Assembly: GCA_949825025.1 (NCBI GenBank)
Contig: OX463781.1
Span: 43,517,469-43,581,468 of the forward strand
Source of the DNA: Siphlonurus alternatus
Lineage: Eukaryota; Arthropoda; Insecta; Ephemeroptera; Siphlonuridae
Direction: 5' to 3'
DNA: 64,000 bases
The notes below the pieces were generated by a model, which did not search any database, had not been told where the DNA came from, and saw only the letters and a program-made list of their open reading frames with translations. This document shows, one piece after another, positions 35,501 through 47,895 of this stretch. The translations under genes were made by a program, and so were the position numbers. Position 1 is the stretch's first letter; every line of letters starts with the position of its first letter.

Positions 35501-38283
35501 AATTGTAGTTGCAGCTTACAGTAATTAATTAAAGTTCTCTCGCGCGTGATCGTGTGGAATTCTGGAGTTATTTTTATTCTATAGCGAGTTGAACAACCGA
35601 TGCAGGCAGTTTTATCCATTCTTGTCTTGTAATACAATATATTAATATATATTAATATATATTAATATATAATATAATGGATATATTGTATGGGATTGAA
35701 TAACCACCATTGCATCCGGTATACTTTTTTTATATTATTTAGATAAATGTAATTTCCGGTAACACTGAACTTTTGTTGCTATTATTTGAAAACAACAACA
35801 AATGATTATTTTTTTATTGTCATGCAAGATGTGTGGTTTTAATGGTTTGTTTACAAAGGTATTTTTTCTTTTTTAAGCTTGTTGTTTTGTTAGGTTATTT
35901 GCTTGAGTGAACAAAGTAGGAGTAATTGGATGTCTTGATTGTAGCATGCAATATCTTTGGAGAAGTTAACCAAAACAGAGAAACTTGATAGTATTATACC
36001 TAAAAATTAATTGAAATATAATATTGCGTTTGAAAATATTTCTGATAACAGAAAGAACATTGAAAGGCATTAAATGTATGTAGTATATACCTTTTTTCAA
36101 TAATGCATTAAAATATATTAGAAATTGCATGATTTTGAAATCATATTGCATGATACATATATTTAAATTTTTAATTACTGCATTAATAGCCGTATTCGAG
36201 CTGTATGCATGAAAAATAGGAATCTGCCACTAAAATTAAATTTTTATAAAATAAGTGGATGTTAACTTGGATATTGATATAATAGTTTTCAAGTAAGCTA
36301 ATTTTGCGCGATATTCCCAGCACCGTCCCATCCAAACCTATGTAGAAAAACTCGAAATTGATGGATTTTTTGGTGTAATAGCTTTTTTTTTATAGGCATT
36401 TGATACACTATCAGAGACCTCTAAATGGGGGGGGGGGGGTAGGAGATGGTTTCAAATTAAAGTTTTAATTTTTTAATGTTAATTTAATTTTTTTAGTTTT
36501 AATTTTTTAGCATGATGGCTTATGGAGAAAAATTTTCCCGCAGGGGAACACTTGAAGACTTCATATAGTGCCAATTAAAATAGCTCCGAAAATCCTACAA
36601 CGAGGTTGTATCACGTAGACATTTACACGTGAACATTTTTCCTCGGTGAAGCCGCATGTTTTTTTTTTTTTTGTTCCTACGCGCGGCTAGTTCGATCGCA
36701 AGTGTCCGCAGTCGTTTGGTAGCTGGCCAACTAGTAGCCCTCCCTGCAGCTGGGTCCAACAATAGAGGAGGTCGCGCGACCACCATCGCTTCCATGCAAA
36801 TTAGATGGGCAGCTGACAGCAGCAAGGCAATATTATAACCCAAGTGGTGTCAGCACAAAAGTATTATAACCGAACGTTTTGTCACACCTGCACCTTCAGT
36901 GTGTTCGTATTGAGAGATGCTTACGTATAAGCTTTGAACAAACATCAGATAATAGATATATTTACATTTGCTGTTTATTTACAAAACACAAAACGTTCTT
37001 TAACGATGTTTACATGAAAGTATAAATTGTTAGTAAGGACTCAAATAACAAACTTTAAAAAAAAAAGTTTGTGTGTTTTCTCAATCTATTTTCTGAACAT
37101 GCATAATAATATAACATGTTCCGTAGCATGATTTGCTATAAGATACAAAGAGATGAAGATTAGCAATTTTGGGAGGTAAGACGCACTCAGTCTTTAAGTC
37201 ATCCCAAAATCATTCTCCTTATACCAAATGTGTGTGACGTACAGCAAAATTCCAAAGTTCAGGTGCCCCGCCGACTTTTGAATTCCACTACACCTCTATA
37301 AACAACTTGAGAAAATACACAAACACAAACAAATGCTCTTCCAGTACATGGTCCAGCAACGTCGAAATATTATCTTTTATTATCTTTCAGGGAACTTCTT
37401 TCCCTTAAAGATATTATTTTGCTAAATATCGTCTTCGTATAAATGTATAAGCATGACTCTTCCACTGACGAAGCATGTCGCACTCTAGTTAGTTGTCACT
37501 GCGGTGTTCTGTCAAACCCTCATTGGTGTCACGTTAATTATGATTTGTGAAGACTAAATGAAGCTAATTGTACTAGATCACCTGTCCCTATCAGACACTG
37601 CGTGCCTGTCACCGTGATAAAGGCTTTTAATTAAATTTGTATAATTATTTTTAACGGAAGTGCTTTTGATATTGTTTAGGGTATGTATTGATTAAAATCA
37701 TCAATTCTATGTAATTACAAACACTAATTAACTTGCTATCATGGCGTCAACGAATTGAGTATTATGGTTTCGTACCGATTTGGTTTTTTAAATTTAAAAC
37801 TTGATTGATGCACATAGTTCCACATACTTGGTATGTGGATCGAACTCTTTGGATTGATGTATGATATATTTTTTATTATTATAATTCGTTGATTTATAGG
37901 AACGTTGCAGCATTTCTGTTTTTCTGTAACTAAAAGTTTCAAGCAATGTGAAATTTATAGATCAGATGTTTCTAACGCCCTCGTGGTACACAGTTACACA
38001 CTTTCAAAGCATCAGATTTCTCTTCTTTATTTGGGAATTAGACTTGTATTGATTTATGATCTTTATAATAATATTAATGATAAAACATATAAAACCTTTT
38101 GATAAAACTTTTTTTCTCCTTAATTAAACAAAAGTAAACAAATAATAAATTACTTTGAAAATTCAAACTGCAGCTATCAATTAATCTTTTACTAATATTT
38201 TGAAGCCCGCGATGGCTTTTTATCAGCAATCATGAGTAATCAGAGACATGTAATCAGTAACATAATTATGTTCTATTAATATA
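29541..38283. other. Long gene-poor AT-rich block
   Basis: No protein gene, RNA gene or clear transposon was recognised. Minor features are an exon-like stretch at about 32880-32969 (TTGTTTCAG before it, GGTATGT after it), an AT palindrome near 35636-35700, a G11 run near 36429, and GC-richer patches at about 34130-34350 and 36640-36790. It may hold distal regulatory DNA or untranslated first exons of CSK. Confidence 0.4.
29905..29919. promoter_or_regulatory. Perfect nuclear-receptor palindrome (IR3)
   Basis: AGGTCA-AAG-TGACCT is an exact inverted repeat of the hormone-receptor half-site with a 3-bp spacer. Whether any receptor uses it is unknown, and no nearby transcription start was identified. 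It may be a chance match. Confidence 0.35.
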
Positions 38284-38285
38284 TT

Positions 38286-38372
<87 letters not shown>

Positions 38373-38464
38373 TTCATTTATTCATTTATTCATTTATTCA
38401 TTTATTCATTTCTTCATTTATTCATTTATTCATTTATTCATTTATTTATTTATTTATTTATTTA
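38284..38464. repeat. (TTTA)n/(TTCA)n tetranucleotide array, about 180 bp
   Basis: TTTA units dominate at both ends, with an alternating TTTATTCA block in the middle (about 38371-38440), a higher-order variant spread inside the array. Confidence 0.97.
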
Positions 38465-41253
38465 AAAGGGTTGATTCCTCTGCATCCACGCTTCATTCAG
38501 ACTACGTAATTGTTAAATATATATATGTAGTAATTTTTACTGAAATCTCTCCCGCATCGATAATATTCTTAAATTACTACTTGATTCAGTGTATACGTGT
38601 ATTATTTGTGTGTGTTACGTACAACGTGATGTAATAAGAAGGTTGTTTGGTACAGAGAGGAAGTGATACGCTAAGTCAGCGGTCAGCTAACACGGTTACA
38701 CAATCGCAAGTAACCAGCAGCAGACGTATAGCGAGCTTATTTCAGCTGCTGATATATACCAATGGCAGCAGCAGCCTGTCAGTAAGAGGCCGCGATATAA
38801 CCGGTATTCAATACCAGTAGGCTGATGCTGGTTTCAAAAGTTGCCTGCATGATCTGTTTGCTAAAGTACACGTTCTCTTGCATGTTGTCTTATTATATTT
38901 TAGTGATTTCTGTAACAGATAGTAAGCTAATTTAATAGAGTTGTGGACATTAAAAAAAAATATATATATAAAATTTTAAATATTATTGGTTTATATTTAT
39001 ATCTGATGAACTTATTAATTAAAATTTTGAAACTAAAGTGATAACGTATTTCAAGCTGTATTGAGAATGTATGTTACAGTTATAATTATGTGTATATAAT
39101 ATACCTGTGGGGACTTAATAAATATTCTCCTGTCTGATTTGAATGTATGCAGAAGGATTCTAATTGGAAGTGTTGGGAAAGGTAAGAGCACCTATATACT
39201 ATAGTACGGTATAATACTATAAGTTCTTTAAAAAAAAAAAAATCAACTTCGATCACCTACTTTTATTATAGACTGCGTGGTAACGCCCACAAACTAAGCG
39301 TGCAGAAGAAAAGTTCGTATTAATTTTTTTTTTTTTTTTTAGTTATCAAATCATAGGCAAGTGTTTATTAGTACTCGTATAATATTTAATCAAACTTAAA
39401 GAAATGTATATATCATGAAATATACTTAATTTATTATAGAAGAAAGCAAATATATAATTTAAGTGTTTACGACAGTACTACGGTTGTACCTGCATGGATT
39501 TTACGTTGTAACGAGTAGTAAATTGTAGCCCTACGTTTAGTTTCATTGAGACTGTATTGATCTGTGACGATTTTAGGCTGTGTGATACGTGCAAGTGGTC
39601 ATGTGAGAGTCAAGCGTGCGCATGACAACTCAATAACCTGGTCACTCGTACTTATAAATAATATATGTAAATGCCGTGTATTAATTGTAAATATAATAAT
39701 ATCGTAGTATTGTATCATTGATTTTTTTGCTATAAATGTTCTCTTGTATTTCAATCAAATGTTCATTTTTATTATTATAGATTTTTGTTTAAATAATTGT
39801 CGAATTAAACAAAACGAGACAAACAATAGATCCAATTTTTGTTCTTTGATTATTTATAGATGTATTGTTGTTAAATTTTTATGCAGAATTTAAAAAAATA
39901 ATATATTGCGAGCTAAATTGATCAACAATATCAATAATTATAATATGATACGTCATATATCAGGGTATGCTCGTCGACTCTCTCGAAAATCCTGCCGCCG
40001 TGCCGTCAGGGTATATGTTGGTCCATTCAAATTAGGTTTTCTTACAGAAATTAATTTTTGCTAATTTATAATACAAATAAATATGTTTTTGTATATAGCA
40101 ATTATTAATGTTGTAAGATCCAATTTAAAATGTGAAAAATTAAAGCATAACTAAAACAGACTGACAGTGCATGAGATTTCAACTCCCAGGAGCTGTAAAA
40201 TTCATTTTTATTAATGTTTTTAATTATTTGAAGAATCTTATACTATAATACATGTACATGAGAATGTTGAAAATATGCCATTATTCTCAAAAGACTAGTA
40301 AAAAGAATGAAATAATAACAAAAATTTTATAGCAATCCTAGGATTCCTATAAAATTACGGTATTTTTGTTTTTTATAAACTGACAATACTCAGGTGTTTT
40401 ACCTTATTTAAGTTAATTTTTAAATATCCAGCTATCAACTTGCTATATTAAGATATCGCAGATATCTTTTGCCTTCTTTATACACTGATTTTTTTTATAA
40501 TTTATGTGTTAAATTAATATTAAATGGAGACTTTATAGTAACATTATATTATAGCTCGTGGCGTTCACGTGACTCGGACCACGCCTACTTTTCTCATACC
40601 TGTTGTCCAGAGTAACTTTAGCCAGCTGAGACTTTGCTTGCTACTTTCTCTGGGTGACCCCGCCCCCCTCCCAAGGGCCGCAGGTCATATACAGCTGGTT
40701 GTAACGGTGGCACGCGCCTCCAGCCGCCCCCGCGCCTTTGTTGTTGAGGTGCCGCTACCTTAATTGTTAATACCCTCTCCTCTTGTAGTGCGTGGGAAGA
40801 GTCTGATTTGCTACCAATTGTTATGAACAATTCACTTCGTAAAAGGAAGTAATATTGTTAAAAATATTATCATTAAATGTAATTATAATTTGAAGATAAA
40901 TGGTTTATAATTTATTAAAATTGTACCTGATTTACAGGTTATAATATTGATATACCGTAATATATGATATTATATTTTGGAGTTACATGCATCGCAGGTT
41001 ACGACAGTGAGTTATAAAAGACAAATGATTCAGGTACTCATGGCAGTAGTCCAATTAACCTATATTTAAGAAGAAAACAACAAAACATGCAGTTTATTTA
41101 TTTTTTTTTTCAGGAGTTATTGTTGTTTAAAAACGAATTATATTAACGGCATTGAAACAATAAAAACTGCATGTAATTATAATAGAAACTGTAATTTTAA
41201 AGCCATTCATGCAGTTTTAATTTGATTGTTTTTTCCAGTTAAATACATGCATG

Positions 41254-41254
<1 letters not shown>
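38465..41254. other. AT-rich intergenic DNA
   Basis: No gene supported. A GC-richer patch at 40556-40760 has runs such as CCCCGCCCCCCTCCC and CCAGCCGCCCCCGCGCC. It could be a promoter-like island, but no conserved ORF or transcription start was identified. Confidence 0.4.
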
Positions 41255-41320
<66 letters not shown>

Positions 41321-41321
41321 C

Positions 41322-41391
<70 letters not shown>
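41255..41391. repeat. (TA)n microsatellite with CATATA block
   Basis: TA array with an internal run of ACATAT hexamers near 41306-41331. The Ile-Tyr ORFs are artefacts. Confidence 0.95.
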
Positions 41392-42059
41392 CACTGCATT
41401 CTATTATGCACCCACGTGCGGTACGGTGCACACCAAGCTTGATGTATTATTGTATAATAGCCAGACATTGTGCGGTACATGAGGTACACTATTAAGGTAC
41501 ACAAGATCAATACAGGCCGCCCGCCGCCGGGTCCTGCTGGCTGCTGCAAGTTTCACCTCCCCCTCCTACCGTCTACCCCTGATGAATGCCACTTACATAA
41601 TCATCTCGCACTTTGCATATAAAAATGTATTATAATATTAATTCACTTTGTATAATAGTCCTGAGAAGATGCCAAAATTGTTATATCCTGTTACACAAAC
41701 CCAAAGAACAAGCTCCAAAATATTATTTATTATATCTATAATATATATGATGATTCAATGTTCAAATGCTCATGATAATGCATGGAACTTCCTTCATTGC
41801 TCGGAAGTGAAATGAATTTTGCTGAACTATGAACATGAAAAGTATGAAAACTCTCACACAGACTTTGCAGATAAGTTACAATCCCTAAAATATGAATCTC
41901 TCTTCAAAGTTTCAGGTTCAAAACTGAGCTAGTAAATCCAGAAATATTTCGGCTACTTACGGTGCTAATTTTTATTTGTTGAACTATAATAATAAATTTA
42001 ACGATTTATCTCAGTTACTTGCATGGGAGTCAAAGAATATTTCCTTACAAATAAACGAA

Positions 42060-42370
42060 TCGAATGAAATAAATTTTAAAAAATCGAGAATGTTTTAAAA
42101 CTTAATCGCTTATGGTTTGAGCAAATTCAGTCTTACAGTTTTCTTACAATTAACAGCTCCATTTCCGGTTTTCGTCCATAAGGTCAATGTTAACTTCTAC
42201 TTCAGTTTTCACAATACTGATAAGACAAATTCGCTTCAAAATTTGTATGCCACTTATTATTGATGGTGAGTGCCACTTATTATTGATGGTGAGTTCTAAG
42301 TCCCCTGTAAGTCTTGTTGCATTCAGGCGGTACGATTGCGAGATATCAATCTAAGTGAGATTCATCCTTA
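42060..42370. repeat. Diverged duplication, copy A (partner at 47600-47895)
   Basis: It shares an ordered series with the partner: TTTTAAAAC-TAATCGCTTAT, TTTGAGCAAATTCA, AACAGCTCC, TTTTCACAA-ACTGATAA, ATTTGTATGC and CAGTTTATCCTT-like ends. No protein recognised. Confidence 0.7.
42248..42293. repeat. Perfect 23-bp tandem duplication
   Basis: The 23-mer beginning TGCCACTTATTATTGATGG is present twice in tandem without a change. It is in copy A of the duplicated segment and not in copy B. Confidence 0.95.
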
Positions 42371-42583
42371 AGGCCGGTCGCAGACAGAATCGCATGATTT
42401 CGCAGCGTATGATAAAAAAATAAGAATCTATGCGATCAGCTGTGCGCGCGCACACAGCTTCGTATCGTATGCTGTCGTATGATAAGAAATTTAGATCTGG
42501 TTCTAAATGAGAAATTTACGATCGTAAGCTTACGATCGTAGAAATAGTGAAATCATGCGATCCTGCAGCTCTGCGACCGGACT
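42370..42583. mobile_element. Foldback MITE, GGCCGGTCGCAGA family
   Basis: AAGGCCGGTCGCAGACAGAA, then TCGCATGATTTCGCAG, at the left pairs with GAAATCATGCGATC and CTCTGCGACCGGACTAA at the right. Inside are palindromes such as GATCGTAAGCTTACGATC. A degraded relative seems to lie at about 55345-55500. Confidence 0.82.
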
Positions 42584-44433
42584 AATTCTTGCGTATATTA
42601 TATATTATACGTTGTAGTAGACTCTATCTTTATATGTATACGACGTTACTATATGAGTATTTTCTTTTCACTGTAGACAGATGTATTTTGGGGTTATAGA
42701 AGTAACCTTTAATTGAGCCATAATGAAAGCTCCTTTGATATTTTATATCCTTTTAACGAACTTGTTTTAAAACCTAAGATTTTTTTTTTTCTGGAAATAA
42801 CGTGTAACACAAAGACGGGTGGCCGACGTAAAGATGTGTGGAGTCGATAGGTCACGTAACTGGTAGTTGGCTGTAATACTGTGTTGTTGGTGGTGGTGGA
42901 CATGACTTGTCAACTAATGTAGCACCTTGACGAGACTAACAAATGTCACTACCAAGGTTATTATTATACCACAGATCTTATATCGAAATAAAAGCTCTGT
43001 GAATATAATGTGCATGAGATGCATATAATATGTGACATAAAATTACTGGTGTTGCTGAATAATTATTCAAATTTGTAGCTGACATGGAGAAAGTAACAAG
43101 TTTAATGATATTAGCTCTAATGTTGCTGTGATGTCACTACTTTAAATTTAATGATTGAGTGCAATTAAAAGCTTTGTTATTTACCATGGTATAATGCGTA
43201 CTGTACAGAATAATATCCTATACTTAGAGCGTATATCATGCTTTAAATATTGTAAAATAGAATTAATGCATGTGCATGTTATCAAATTGAGGTTATATTG
43301 TAATTTAATATCTATAATTTCAAAGCGTCATTGAATTTTCTTAAATTATTTGCATTGCGCGCATTACAATGCATGGGTATGAAGTTGTTAATATGAACAA
43401 ACAAAATGATCAAATAATGCCGGAAATTTTGAGCCACTCAATCTATAGTATAACGTGAGTCGTGGATATCGCAAGAAGAAACTTTGATATAAAATATAAG
43501 CAGTTAAAAGCTTGAAAATGTTGCTAATCTTTTTGCATTCGATAGTAGTTCTTTAATTGATGATCAATCATTATCTGCAATGATGCTCAATAGATTTAAA
43601 AAAAAAAAATCAAGTTCTTTCTTAATGTAATTACTTTATGTAATCAATCATGCACTTTATACCTAAGAACATCATACAAACTTAACGCCTGCCTGTTCTC
43701 TTTTGTGCACGTCTCGCAGTTTATCTCAAGTTTGTTTTGGGAATGGCTAGATGGGTGCTCATTTTACCTCCTCCAAAATTACGAATGCACCTCAAGTTCA
43801 GTGACCTCATTGCGCCTGTCAGCTGTACATCCAGCAACTCAAGCACCAAGTTCCGAAGTGTACTTTAATTTCATGAAAGTATAAAAATAACGTGTCGCTT
43901 ATTCACGTCTACTTGTAACATTGAAATTTGGTTGGCTGAAAGAAGAACCAGATGGTTCGTTTGTGGTTTACATGGCTGCTGCATTTATAAATAAATGACT
44001 GGCCTCATTATAACTAAAACAAGGGAAGTCCATTTAGTCTGCTGATAGTATCCCCGGCAGGAGGAACTTATTATCCCCTGGTAGCATCCGCATCCTCGAG
44101 CCTTCTTTATTGTTCTCCACCACTTCTTCTCGTGAACCGGGTCGTCTTGTCGTTGCTTTTAGCACGTGAACCAAGCACTTTGTTGCACTTAGTTGGTCCA
44201 GAAAGATTTTACCCCTATAGCAGAATCTTGTTTAACAAATTACCATAGGGGAGGGGGGGGGGGAAATGAAATGAAAGACTCGCATATAGAACTCTGTGGC
44301 AACAGAAATAAAATCTGGTCCCTATAAAAAATTATTTTCTATATAGGGGTCAGACTGTGCCAATATGCCAATATACAGTATAATAAATTAAATTACATGA
44401 ACTGCTACTTTTATCTTGAAGGCATCAACGTTC

Positions 44434-44645
44434 CTTTATACAGGTTAAGACACGCACGCATTTCGTGCGTCAATTTCGGTAAATTTTGGTAAATTTTCAG
44501 GCCCCATTGCACCGCAAAATTTCAAAAATAGCATTGCATGATGGGCGCATTCAAAATTTCGCGGCACGTTGTGGCCAAAAATACTTAAACGTGATTGGCT
44601 AAGCCCTTTAACATTGGTCCAATCGGTGACTTAACCTGTATAAAG
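44434..44645. mobile_element. Short inverted-repeat element
   Basis: CTTTATACAGGTTAAG and CTTAACCTGTATAAAG are exact inverted termini of 16 bp about 180 bp apart. The interior is loosely palindromic. It lies immediately left of another foldback. Confidence 0.75.
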
Positions 44646-44663
44646 CCAACCTTGGAAGGCATT

Positions 44664-44965
44664 AGGTCTGTTCGTAAATACACAATCGGAAAGAATCGAT
44701 TATCTGTGATGAACCTTCTCCTTCTGTACATGGAACATACAGTATAACAGATCTTAGTTTACCACTAAACAGCTCAGTAGACTAGACGGCGCCAGATATA
44801 TGAGCCAATGAAAAGGCTAGAATGTCAGCTGGCCACCTTTTCATTGGCTGATATATCTGGCGCCGTCTAGTCTACTGAACTGTTTAGTGGTAAACTAAGA
44901 TCTGTTATACTGTAAGGTTCATCACAAATAATCGATTCTTTCTGACTGTATTTACGAACAGACCT
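44664..44965. mobile_element. Foldback element, AGGTCTGTTCGTAAA family
   Basis: Arms of about 140 bp: AGGTCTGTTCGTAAATACA at the left and TGTATTTACGAACAGACCT at the right. The inner arms contain GATCTTAGTTTACCACTAAAC and CTAGACGGCGCCAGATATAT and their complements. The outer 15 bp match the element at 10967-11134. Confidence 0.92.
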
Positions 44966-45102
44966 ATTGTGAGGTGTACCAGGTAACACTAAATTCAGGT
45001 ATACTCTACTTAACATTAACGCCAAGAAAGTTTGAGGCCATTTGTTGATCATAAACTAAATTGCATCGCCCACGTCTATTATAGCGACTGTTATTAGCTT
45101 AA

Positions 45103-45792
45103 GCCGGTATTACACGATACAATTTGTCTAACTATTGTTTACAATTTTTCCTTGCAAGAAAATATCAATACAAACAAATGGAGTTCAAATTTTCTTGTAA
45201 GGAAAAATTGTATTAAATAGTTCGAAAAATTGTATCGTGTAATAACGGCCTTAAGCCACTATTACACGATACAATTTTTCTAACTATTGCATACAATTTT
45301 TTCTTACAAGAAAAATTGAACCCCATTTATTTGTATGGAGATGAAATTTTCTTGCAAGGAAAACTTGTATGCAAAATTGTATGGTGTAATATAGGCTTTA
45401 GACATATTAAAAAAAATGTTTTTACTTTTTTTGCAAAGTAACGCGGTACGAAGTTATACCTTATATTTTGTGACATACAATGTATGAAGCCTATATTACA
45501 CGATACAATTTTTCTAATTATTGTATACAATTTTTCCTTGCAAGAAAATTTCACTTCCATACAAATAAATGGAGTTTGTGTTTTCTTGGAAGGAAAAATT
45601 GTATGAATTAATTAGAAAAGTTGTATCGTGTAAAGCCTAAATTACACGATACAATTTTTCCATATACAATTATTGTATACAATTTCTTCTTGCAAGAAAA
45701 TTTCCTCTCAATACAAACAAATGGAGATTAAATTTTCTTGTAAGGAAAAATTGCATACAATAATCAGAAAAATTGCATCGTATAATACCGGC
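45103..45792. mobile_element. Cluster of four foldback MITEs (TATTACACGATACAATTT)
   Basis: Four palindromic copies of about 140-160 bp lie at 45103-45250, 45255-45396, 45489-45636 and 45635-45792. Each begins GCC(N)TATTACACGATACAAT-like and ends with the complement, with CCTTGCAAGAAAAT in the arms. The first two are separated by TTAA only, and the last two share their junction. TTA/TAA at the borders fits PIF/Harbinger-type targeting into earlier copies. Confidence 0.9.
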
Positions 45793-47599
45793 TTTAGGTA
45801 CACGCATTATTCAGTCTAAAATTTATCGCTGGAGGTGGTTGCATAATCTATGATGAAGGAATCCTAATTATAGCTTACATACTAATTTTCCTTCTTAGCT
45901 GCTTGCGTTGCTTCTTCTTTATCCAAGTTCATAATAATAATTAATAAAACAAACATTATACAAATTGCTGTCATTGCAAAATAATGTTTGCATTAGTTGA
46001 ACTTTTTATAGAGTAGGTTAACGAACGCGGGAGGCGTGTAGCCAAGAATAAGGGGATGCATTGCAGATACAGTCAGCAGTTCTTCATGGCTCTTATCTGG
46101 CTTTGTTCCAGAAGAAACATAACTGCGTCGTCTAGTTGCTCTCAGCTCATGTAAAGAAGAAACTCCCTCCCCCTCTCTCCTCATGTTGCGCTCAGCGTGA
46201 GTCATATCGCACATGACCGTGACATGCTACTGTATATGCACTGGCGAACAACACGCCATATTATATTGCACGTGCATTTTAACCAAGTTCTATAATGGTT
46301 GAAAGCAGCTCAAACTTAAATATAATACTCTATATAAGTGATGGCACAAAAATGTGTAAAATTAGGAAGTTTTATTTTCAAAGGGACAAAGTCAACTACT
46401 AATGAATTTAATAAATTAATTATATACGGCCAATATTTTGGCGTCATAAAGTTAGTGCGAACCTAGTGTTAACTGCTGGAACTACGTGCGTCCGGCGGCG
46501 AGGATTGCTGTATATATAAATATATATGATTAACATTGTAAAATCATGCAAATGCTCCGTCAGCAGCCACAGCATAATTTTACAGAAATGACAACACCAT
46601 AATTATAGTTGTCAAATACTTTCGGACAAATATAAAGAAAATATTTTAACTTCGTAAATGATTTCTTTCCTAGAAATTTGATAATTTTTGTGATTCTCCC
46701 ATCGTATCCTCGGTGCAAAAGAGCAAAATTTTCAGACGTCAGCGCCATCTCTTGGTTCTTTATGTCCTCTATGTTATACTTAAAACGGGGTATATATTTT
46801 CTGGCAACAATTATTACTATATATAGTAAAACTATAATATAATAAAGAATTATAATGATATAATAATTATTATTGTCTTGATTACCTATATGCACCTTAC
46901 GTACGTACACCTCTTCATGGACAGTGTATACGAACTTTCCTCTGCTGCTTTGTTTGCAGGCGTTAATATACCAAGTAGTCTATGGAGGCGTGGTGAAACA
47001 AGTTAAAATCTTTTTATATGTGGGTATTATAGACTAGGTACTCTTTTTACATTTTCCAAATTTGTAAATCTGCATCATCTCTCTGTTTATTGCAGCTCAT
47101 AGCAAATGAGCTGTATAGGCAGGAGTTCAGTTCGTGATGTCCACTGAGCTTGCTTGCCAACAAATTCTCCCAAAAGTAGACAAGTGATGAAAAATGTCCA
47201 CACATTATGTGCGATTTATTTGAACCTCTGTACATGCAGAGTTCCAGGATGTTTCCATTTTTGGCTATATTTCCAGTACTTGATGAAGTAATATCGCATT
47301 CGTCGAACTGACAGTATGAGATAATATTATAATGATAAATATTATTTTTTTTTATTTTAATTAATTAAACAAGGAAATCCATTCATTATGTTATCATAAT
47401 TTATACCCCGCGGATACCCGTTTCCACGTAATAGATTTTGCTTCTCACAGAGCTTTTTATGCCATGGTCTCAATTCTTCATTCGCATAATATGTTTAACC
47501 CGATATCCAATAGAAATTATACCATTTTATTACTTTTTCGTGGCTCTGTGTGGGTGAACTTGAATTTAATTTGCAGTTATTTCGGATTTAAAAGAAAGT
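45793..47599. other. AT-rich intergenic DNA
   Basis: No gene recognised. The short minus-strand ORFs at 45993-46214, 46560-46910 and 47047-47235 show no family features. Confidence 0.4.
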
Positions 47600-47895
47600 T
47601 CTGTCAGACGAAATTAAATGAAATTAAGTTTGAAAATTCAAGAAATCTTTTAAAACGTAATCGCTTATATTAGTTTGAGCAAATTCAAGGGGTTGGTTTT
47701 CTCAAAACAGCTCCGTCCGTGCATGAGGCTAAATGTTAAACTCCTACCTCAATTTTCACAAAACTGATAAAACAGATCCACTTAAAAATTTTGTATGCAA
47801 TATGCCACGTATATTGATAGCGAGTTCAAAGTCTCCAGCAATTTGTATTTAATTCAAAGGGGCTGATTCCGAGATCTCAGTCAACTGACAGTTTA
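47600..47895. repeat. Diverged duplication, copy B (partner at 42060-42370)
   Basis: Colinear with copy A over about 300 bp. A further match downstream, GGTTATAGAAGT at about 48059 against 42696, suggests the duplicated block was at least 0.7 kb before decay. Confidence 0.7.

Noticed and set aside
36595..36843. GC-richer ORFs on both strands
   Set aside because: No domain or motif recognised, and overlapping antisense ORFs are typical of composition effects.
40569..40830. Overlapping ORFs in a GC-rich patch
   Set aside because: No family recognised and no convincing splice or start context. Kept only as a possible promoter-like island.
45103..45792. CRISPR-like array
   Set aside because: The repeats are palindromic 140-160-bp MITEs without spacers, in a eukaryotic genome.
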